From contig DAONET010000024.1 in assembly GCA_035403225.1 (NCBI GenBank), positions 1-36,410 of the forward strand: a stretch of DNA of 36,410 nucleotides. The letters are read 5' to 3'. The translations under genes were made by a program, and so were the position numbers. The DNA is from DAIRDK01 sp035403225. Its GTDB lineage: Bacteria; Bacteroidota; Bacteroidia; Bacteroidales; FEN-979. A model generated the notes under the pieces. It did no database searches. It saw nothing but the letters and a program-made list of their open reading frames with translations, and was not told the origin of the DNA. Below, piece after piece: positions 32,386 through 36,410 of this stretch; position 1 is the first letter of the stretch, and each line of letters begins with the position of its first letter.

Positions 32386-32670
32386 ATGAAAAAGACAATC
32401 GCTTTAGTATCCGCTATGTTACTGATCGGTGGAATGGTGTTGGCCCAGACCCCGCAGACCCCTGCCAAATCAAAAGAGACCAAAACAACCACCACTACCA
32501 AGACAACCACAACCACCAAATGTGCCAAGACCTGCACCGCCACTGAGAAGAAAGGCTGCAGCTCCACCTGTACGCATAAGGATGGCAAAGCCTGCCCGGC
32601 AACCAAATGCTGTTCCCAAAGCAAAAAAGCGGCCACTCCTGAAAAGAAAGAAGCAGCTCCCAAGAATTAA
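32386..32670 (+). CDS. Small secreted Lys/Thr/Cys-rich protein
   Basis: 94 aa, not recognised. A clear signal peptide (MKKTIALVSAMLLIGGMVLAQ) is probably cut after A20. The mature part starts with a low-complexity stretch (residues 22-45), mostly Thr, Lys and Pro. A Cys-rich core follows with seven Cys at 46, 50, 58, 62, 70, 75 and 76: CxxxC, seven residues, CxxxC, seven residues, CxxxxCC, plus H64. A Lys/Ala/Pro/Glu tail ends it. Theoretical charge is strongly positive. It could bind metal or a polyanion, or be disulfide-rich. It is flanked by its own strong promoter and a terminator, so it is a single-gene unit. Confidence 0.75.
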   Translation: MKKTIALVSAMLLIGGMVLAQTPQTPAKSKETKTTTTTKTTTTTKCAKTCTATEKKGCSSTCTHKDGKACPATKCCSQSKKAATPEKKEAAPKN

Positions 32671-32692
32671 TACTGTGGCTAAAACAAAAGAG

Positions 32693-32726
32693 AGGTGTCA
32701 TCCATTACGGGTGACGCCTTTTTTTT
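32693..32726 (+). terminator. Intrinsic terminator after the small Cys-rich protein
   Basis: Arms AGGTGTCATCC... and GGGTGACGCCT pair over about 11 positions (two G-U/wobble pairs in RNA) around an ATTAC loop, then T-run 32719-32726. On the minus strand the same hairpin is followed by CTCTTTTGTTTT-type sequence, so it may also stop the TonB gene, whose stop codon (32725-32727) lies in the T-run. Confidence 0.82.
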
Positions 32727-33501
32727 ATGGTCTGGGAGGGATTCTGAATACGATGGGCATCCTGACCATCACTCTCACGGGCCGGCCCTGCCGCTTTCCC
32801 GGCTCCCACTTCGGCATCATTTTCACCACCCTGATCGACTCCTCATCACATCCGGACCCAATCCCCCGCTCGATACCGATGTTCGACAATGTCCCGTCAC
32901 GCTCGATGATAAACACCACGACGACCACTCCCTGTATCTTCTGTTGCATGGCGACACCCGGGTAACGGACATTCCGTTTCAGAAAACTCAGGCGCGCCTC
33001 ATCACCACCGGGAAACCGGGGATAGACATCGATCACGGTAGCCAACCCGGTGATCTCCCCCGTGCCGGTCCCGTCTTTGACACCTCCGGCCGGCCCTTCG
33101 GGACCGCTGATACTGTCGGGATTCTTTTCGGGATTCTCCGGAAGGGGTTTCTCCTTTTCTGCCGTAAGGGAATCCGTCACCACCGGAGCAGCCTCCTTCT
33201 CTTCTTTGGGCCGCGTCAGCTCACGTGCCAGGTCATTGGCAATATTGGTCTCCGGCGGAATGAACGGCATGTAATCCACTTCGTAGAGATAATCGTCATC
33301 CATGAGGGAGGAAGTGGTATCAGACAGATAAGAAAGGAAAGGGATGAAAACGGCCAGCAGGAAGAGGATCAACCCGAGCATCAAGGAGATAAGCAGCGTG
33401 CGCGGATATTTTTTCTTCAGCTGGTAAGCACCGTATTCCTGGTTTCGCCCGCGGAACACGATCTGAGTTAACGTCTCGGTTTTCCGTTTCAGCAGATTCA
33501 C
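32725..33501 (-). CDS. TonB family energy-transducing protein
   Basis: 258 aa. A cytoplasmic N-terminal stretch (IVFRGRNQEYGAYQLKKKYPRT, about 14-37, common in Bacteroidota TonB proteins) precedes one transmembrane helix (LLISLMLGLILFLLAVFIPFL, about 35-56). A Pro/Glu/Lys-rich periplasmic spacer (about 95-150) follows, then a C-terminal TonB domain (about 165-258: YPRFPGGDEARLSFLKRNVRYPGVAMQQKIQGVVVVVFIIERDGTLSNIGIERGIG). It would pass proton-motive energy from ExbB/ExbD to receptors such as the one at 3752. The start is GTG at 33501, 2 bases past the S4 gene; no ATG is nearer in this frame. Confidence 0.9.
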   Translation of the reverse strand: MNLLKRKTETLTQIVFRGRNQEYGAYQLKKKYPRTLLISLMLGLILFLLAVFIPFLSYLSDTTSSLMDDDYLYEVDYMPFIPPETNIANDLARELTRPKEEKEAAPVVTDSLTAEKEKPLPENPEKNPDSISGPEGPAGGVKDGTGTGEITGLATVIDVYPRFPGGDEARLSFLKRNVRYPGVAMQQKIQGVVVVVFIIERDGTLSNIGIERGIGSGCDEESIRVVKMMPKWEPGKRQGRPVRVMVRMPIVFRIPPRP

Positions 33502-33503
33502 AT

Positions 33504-33890
33504 TCAGTCCTTCCAGATCTTTTTCAGATGTTCGATATCCCTGCGCTCACGCTTGGTGGGCCTTCCCAATCCCCGCTCGCGGTATTCGAAGTTGGTCTCT
33601 TTCATGATCTTTAACTTGTCATATTCCTCCTTCGGAGTGAGATCCGACATGAAATCCGGGGCCAGTTTAGCCGAAACACGGCTGGGCGGGAAACCCGTCA
33701 CCCGGACGGTCTTATGACAAGGGGGGACAAAGATCTCCAGCTCATCGCCAACTTTTAGTTCCCGGGATGGCTTCACGATGTTCCCTCCTATGCGCACTTT
33801 CCCGGCCTTGCATGCCACGGTGGCCTGGTTCCTGGTCTTGTAGATCCTCACGGTCCATAACCATTTGTCGATACGGGAACTTTCGTCCAT
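33504..33890 (-). CDS. S4-domain RNA-binding protein (Hsp15-like)
   Basis: 128 aa. The N-terminal S4 fold, RIDKWLWTVRIYKTRNQATVACKAGKVRIGGNIVKPSRELKVGDELEI (about 6-53), is typical of the HslR/Hsp15 family, which bind RNA and rescue stalled 50S subunits with attached peptidyl-tRNA. A basic C-terminal tail (GLGRPTKRERRDIEHLKKIW) matches Hsp15 relatives. It sits in the der operon: der ends 3 bases upstream and the TonB gene begins 2 bases downstream. The family call is sure; hslR identity is probable. Confidence 0.9.
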   Translation of the reverse strand: MDESSRIDKWLWTVRIYKTRNQATVACKAGKVRIGGNIVKPSRELKVGDELEIFVPPCHKTVRVTGFPPSRVSAKLAPDFMSDLTPKEEYDKLKIMKETNFEYRERGLGRPTKRERRDIEHLKKIWKD

Positions 33891-33893
33891 GGA

Positions 33894-35201
33894 TTATTTT
33901 TGTCTGAAGTATATTTCGATCGGGACGCCGGAAAGATCAAACCGCTCCCTGATCTGATTCTCTATAAAACGCCGGTAAGGCTCTTTTATGTATTGAGGAA
34001 GGTTACAAAAAAAGACAAAAGAGGGATAGCGACCCGGAAGCTGCGTGACATACTTGATCTTGACCCGCTTGTCCTTGACCATGGGCGGCGGCGTGTTCTC
34101 AATCACCGGCAACAGGGTTTCATTCAACTCAGAGGTAGAGATCTTTTTCGAACGTCGTTTGTAAACGGTCACCGCGGCCTCCATGACTTTCAGGATGCGT
34201 TGCTTCTCCAGGACGGAAGTGAAAAACACCGGCACGTCCCTAAAGGGCGCAATCCGGTCGAGGATGGCCTCTTCGTAACGTTTCATGGTGTTGGAATCCT
34301 TTTCGATGAGGTCCCACTTGTTTACCACGATCACCACCCCTTTATGGTTCTTGGTGATCAGCGAGAAGATGTTGATATCCTGCGATTCGACCCCGCGTTC
34401 GGCATCTACCATGAGGATGCAGACATCACTGCTCTCAATCGACCGGATGGCGCGCATCACCGAATAGAACTCGATGTCCTCGCTCACCTTGCCTTTCTTC
34501 CGGATCCCGGCGGTATCCACCAGCATCAGGTCCAGCCCGAAGGACTTATAGTGCGAGAGGGTGGAGTCGCGCGTGGTACCGGGGATCGGAGTGACAATCG
34601 ACCGTTCGTTTCCCAGCAACAGGTTCACCAACGAAGACTTCCCGGCATTAGGACGCCCCACAATGGCTATCTTCGGCAAATCATCCTCCTCCGCTGCCAC
34701 TTTGATGTTTTTTTCCAGCATAGGGACCAGGTCATCCAACAGCTCACCCGTACCACTACCCGTCATGGACGAAATCGGGTACAACTGCCCTAACCCGAGT
34801 TCGTAAAACTCGTTGGCATCATCTACCTGCTTGTTGCTATCGATCTTGTTAACTACCAACATGACCGGCTTTTTCGATTTCCTCAACTCACCGGACAGGT
34901 CTTCATCCATGCTGGTCAACCCCACACGGGCATCCACTACGAAGAGCACCACATCGGCTTCCTCTACCGCCAGCCTGACCTGCTTCTTGATCTCGTCTTC
35001 GAAAATATCATCCGAACAATCCACATACCCGCCCGTATCAATGACGGAGAATTCCACTCCGTTCCAGTCGGAAAAACCATAATGGCGATCACGGGTCACG
35101 CCGCTGACAGGATCGACAATGGCGTCGCGGCTTCCCGTAAGCCGGTTGAAGAGGGTGGATTTGCCGACATTGGGCCGACCGACAATAGCAACAATTGACA
35201 T
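33894..35201 (-). CDS. der: Ribosome-assembly GTPase Der (EngA)
   Basis: 435 aa GTPase for 50S subunit maturation. Two tandem G domains: the first with GRPNVGKSTLFNRL (8-21), DTGGY and NKID; the second with GRPNAGKSSLVNLL (about 180-193), DTAGIRKKGKV and NKWD. A C-terminal KH-like domain follows (VKIKYVTQLPGRYPSFVFFCNLPQYIKEPYRRFIENQIRERFDLSGVPIEIYFRQK). Full length. ATG at 35201; 58 bases after the era stop and probably in the same transcript. Confidence 0.97.
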   Translation of the reverse strand: MSIVAIVGRPNVGKSTLFNRLTGSRDAIVDPVSGVTRDRHYGFSDWNGVEFSVIDTGGYVDCSDDIFEDEIKKQVRLAVEEADVVLFVVDARVGLTSMDEDLSGELRKSKKPVMLVVNKIDSNKQVDDANEFYELGLGQLYPISSMTGSGTGELLDDLVPMLEKNIKVAAEEDDLPKIAIVGRPNAGKSSLVNLLLGNERSIVTPIPGTTRDSTLSHYKSFGLDLMLVDTAGIRKKGKVSEDIEFYSVMRAIRSIESSDVCILMVDAERGVESQDINIFSLITKNHKGVVIVVNKWDLIEKDSNTMKRYEEAILDRIAPFRDVPVFFTSVLEKQRILKVMEAAVTVYKRRSKKISTSELNETLLPVIENTPPPMVKDKRVKIKYVTQLPGRYPSFVFFCNLPQYIKEPYRRFIENQIRERFDLSGVPIEIYFRQK

Positions 35202-35259
35202 ATTATGCTGATTTAAAACGCTGTTAAAAACTTATACGAACATTATCATTCCAGGGTTT

Positions 35260-36171
35260 TCATCCTCCCGGTTCTTCTTCGGGCGGGAGATACCCGAACC
35301 GGCGGAGACTTCGTTCGTTCTCACGCCAGTTTTTTTCCACTTTCACCGTCAGCTCCAGGAAGACATGCTTCCCCACAAACGCCTCGATCTCTTTCCGGGC
35401 ATCGGTGCCCAGTTTCTTGATAGCCGAACCGCCTTTGCCAAGGATGATGGCCTTTTGCGATTCACGGGCCACATAGATGCTCGCCATCAGGTATACGATA
35501 TCCTCCTCCCCTTTCTTCCGCTCTTTGAACTCATTGATGCTGACTTCGGCATTGTACGGGATCTCGTCGGAATAATTCAGCAGGATCTTCTCACGGATGA
35601 TCTCCGACACGAAAAAACGCTCGGAGAGGTCAGTGAGATCATCCTTCGGGAAGTACGGAGGCGATTCGGGCAGATGATCCAGGATCGCGTTCATCAGGAG
35701 GTCCAGCCCGATCCTTTTCAGGGCGGAGATCGTCAGGATCGTCGCACCGGGGAGGACGGTGGTCCACTTCTGGGATTCAGCCAGGATGACTTGATCTTCT
35801 TTCTTATCTATTTTGTTGATGGCGACGATGACCGGCTTCCCCGAGGTCCGGATTTTCTCCAACACCTCCTCCTGCCGGAACTCCAGCCCCGGCTCGGTCA
35901 TCAGCAGAATGATATCGGCATCCGCCAGTGCGGAGAACACCGCCGACATCATCGACCGGTGCAGCAGGTACCCGGGTTTCAGGATTCCCGGCGTGTCGGA
36001 ATAGACAATCTGGAAGTCCTCGCCGCTCACGATCCCCTTGATGCGGTGACGCGTAGTCTGTGCCTTATGAGTGGTCACGGAAAGCCTTTCCCCCACGAGG
36101 GCGTTCGACAAAGTGGATTTCCCCACGTTGGGATACCCGATGATCGCTACAAATCCTGCTTTATGGTTCAT
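35260..36171 (-). CDS. era: GTPase Era
   Basis: 303 aa. 16S rRNA-binding GTPase for 30S maturation. The G domain has GYPNVGKSTLSNALVG (11-26), the switch region TTHKAQTTRHRIKG, DTPG and NKIDKKE. The C-terminal KH domain has AIILGKGGSAIKKLGTDARKEIEAFVGKHVFLELTVKV, with GxxG-type GKGG for 16S 3'-end binding. ATG at 36171. A terminator-like hairpin sits 16 bases upstream. Heads a likely era-der-S4-tonB operon. Confidence 0.97.
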   Translation of the reverse strand: MNHKAGFVAIIGYPNVGKSTLSNALVGERLSVTTHKAQTTRHRIKGIVSGEDFQIVYSDTPGILKPGYLLHRSMMSAVFSALADADIILLMTEPGLEFRQEEVLEKIRTSGKPVIVAINKIDKKEDQVILAESQKWTTVLPGATILTISALKRIGLDLLMNAILDHLPESPPYFPKDDLTDLSERFFVSEIIREKILLNYSDEIPYNAEVSINEFKERKKGEEDIVYLMASIYVARESQKAIILGKGGSAIKKLGTDARKEIEAFVGKHVFLELTVKVEKNWRENERSLRRFGYLPPEEEPGG

Positions 36172-36176
36172 TGCCT

Positions 36177-36184
36177 CAAATCTA
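36177..36184 (-). promoter_or_regulatory. Possible -7 element at the era start
   Basis: TAGATTTG on the minus strand, only 5 bases from the era ATG. If used, the mRNA would be leaderless. It may be a chance match, since another -7 element lies at 36268-36275. Confidence 0.35.
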
Positions 36185-36186
36185 CT

Positions 36187-36212
36187 AAAAAAGGCTATTC
36201 ATCATAGCCTTT
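36187..36212 (-). terminator. Intrinsic-terminator-like hairpin in front of era
   Basis: Perfect 9-bp stem AAAGGCTAT (36190-36198) / ATAGCCTTT (36204-36212), loop TCATC. On the minus strand it is followed by a run of six T (36192-36187). The stem is only moderately GC-rich. It either ends a transcript from the right or attenuates era. Confidence 0.65.
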
Positions 36213-36410
36213 CGCTTTCTGCTATATCAGGTTCAATTACCTGCCGCCTAAACTTTTAATGATTTTGCAAAGATACAGGATTTCTCCGAGCTTTCGGCCT
36301 GTTCATCTTATGGCCGAAGGAAAACGGTAACTACCCGTGCTTCCTGGTTTTTGTGGTACATTTGTCTACCACCGGAAAATTCCAGGAATGTGTTATCCCG
36401 GCAAGCATTT
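36213..36410. other. Non-coding right end of the window with hairpins and promoter boxes
   Basis: I see no credible coding frame in 36172-36410. Contents: a minus-strand -7 match TATCTTTG (36268-36275); a small inverted repeat CAGGT/ACCTG (36228-36232, 36239-36243); a 9-bp hairpin CTTTCGGCC/GGCCGAAGG (36291-36299, 36312-36320, one G-T pair); and a plus-strand -7 match TACATTTG (36357-36364) lying inside an inverted repeat GTGGTA/TACCAC (36353-36358, 36367-36372). A plus-strand gene may begin just beyond the right edge. Confidence 0.45.

Noticed and set aside
32485..32525. Apparent AAC/ACC tandem repeat
   Set aside because: It is the coding sequence of the Thr/Lys-rich arm of the small secreted protein, not an independent repeat element.
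33900..34793. 297-aa plus-strand open frame
   Set aside because: Antisense to der, a well-defined GTPase gene.
35365..36207. 280-aa plus-strand open frame
   Set aside because: Antisense to era and without recognisable motifs.
1..36410. CRISPR arrays, tRNA/rRNA genes, insertion sequences, prophage or toxin-antitoxin genes
   Set aside because: Reading both strands, I saw no regularly spaced repeats, tRNA cloverleaf landmarks, transposase or integrase motifs, or toxin-antitoxin pairs.

Overview
The window reads as chromosomal DNA of a Bacteroidota (Bacteroidetes) bacterium, probably near the order Bacteroidales. Evidence: a TonB-dependent receptor with an N-terminal carboxypeptidase-like domain, DUF5686 and DUF4296 family proteins, a TatA plus TatC pair without TatB, an IorA of the short Bacteroidota type, and at least ten intergenic copies of TAnnTTTG, the -7 element of the Bacteroidetes primary sigma factor, at sensible distances from genes. 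Shine-Dalgarno sites are weak. I saw no rRNA, tRNA, CRISPR array, insertion sequence or prophage gene. Coding density is very high and every gene looks intact.

Layout. 1-3.6 kb: a bidirectional terminator, a GNAT-like acyltransferase and iorBA (indolepyruvate:ferredoxin oxidoreductase), all on the minus strand. 3.7-7.1 kb (plus): a TonB-dependent receptor, a small membrane protein and a lipoprotein. 7.1-10.4 kb (minus): recQ, an OmpH/Skp-like membrane-anchored protein and a DUF4296 lipoprotein. 10.5-14.8 kb (plus): kdsD, a DUF5686 outer-membrane protein and lptB, an envelope/LPS set. 14.8-18.6 kb: pssA (minus), an alginate-export-type porin, queA and tatA (plus). 18.6-22.2 kb: a flavodoxin-like protein (minus), tatC, two PspC/LiaF-type envelope-stress proteins (plus) and an alpha/beta hydrolase (minus).

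22.4-26.2 kb (plus) holds the most interesting locus: a tight operon of a lysine 2,3-aminomutase (KamA), two different D-Ala-D-Ala-ligase-like ATP-grasp enzymes and a GNAT acetyltransferase. The KamA keeps the two aspartates that mark lysine rather than glutamate as substrate. I propose the operon makes beta-lysine and then ligates and/or acetylates it to give an undescribed small pseudopeptide or compatible solute. Abutting it on the minus strand is an overlapping operon pdxJ - M19 dipeptidase - adenosine-deaminase-like hydrolase (26.2-29.1 kb); PdxJ makes the PLP that KamA needs, though the link may be chance.

29.1-32.3 kb (plus): dtd, then a two-gene phosphorelay (soluble histidine kinase plus REC-PAS-kinase-REC hybrid). 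32.4-32.7 kb: a small secreted Lys/Thr/Cys-rich protein with its own promoter and terminator. 32.7-36.2 kb (minus): era, der, an S4-domain protein and a TonB-type protein. The last 240 bases are non-coding and hold a terminator-like hairpin directly in front of era.

Convergent genes are packed tail to tail with 3-4 bases between them, or overlapping, at five places. Several start codons were moved from the longest open frame to an internal ATG because the -7 promoter element overlaps the longer start.
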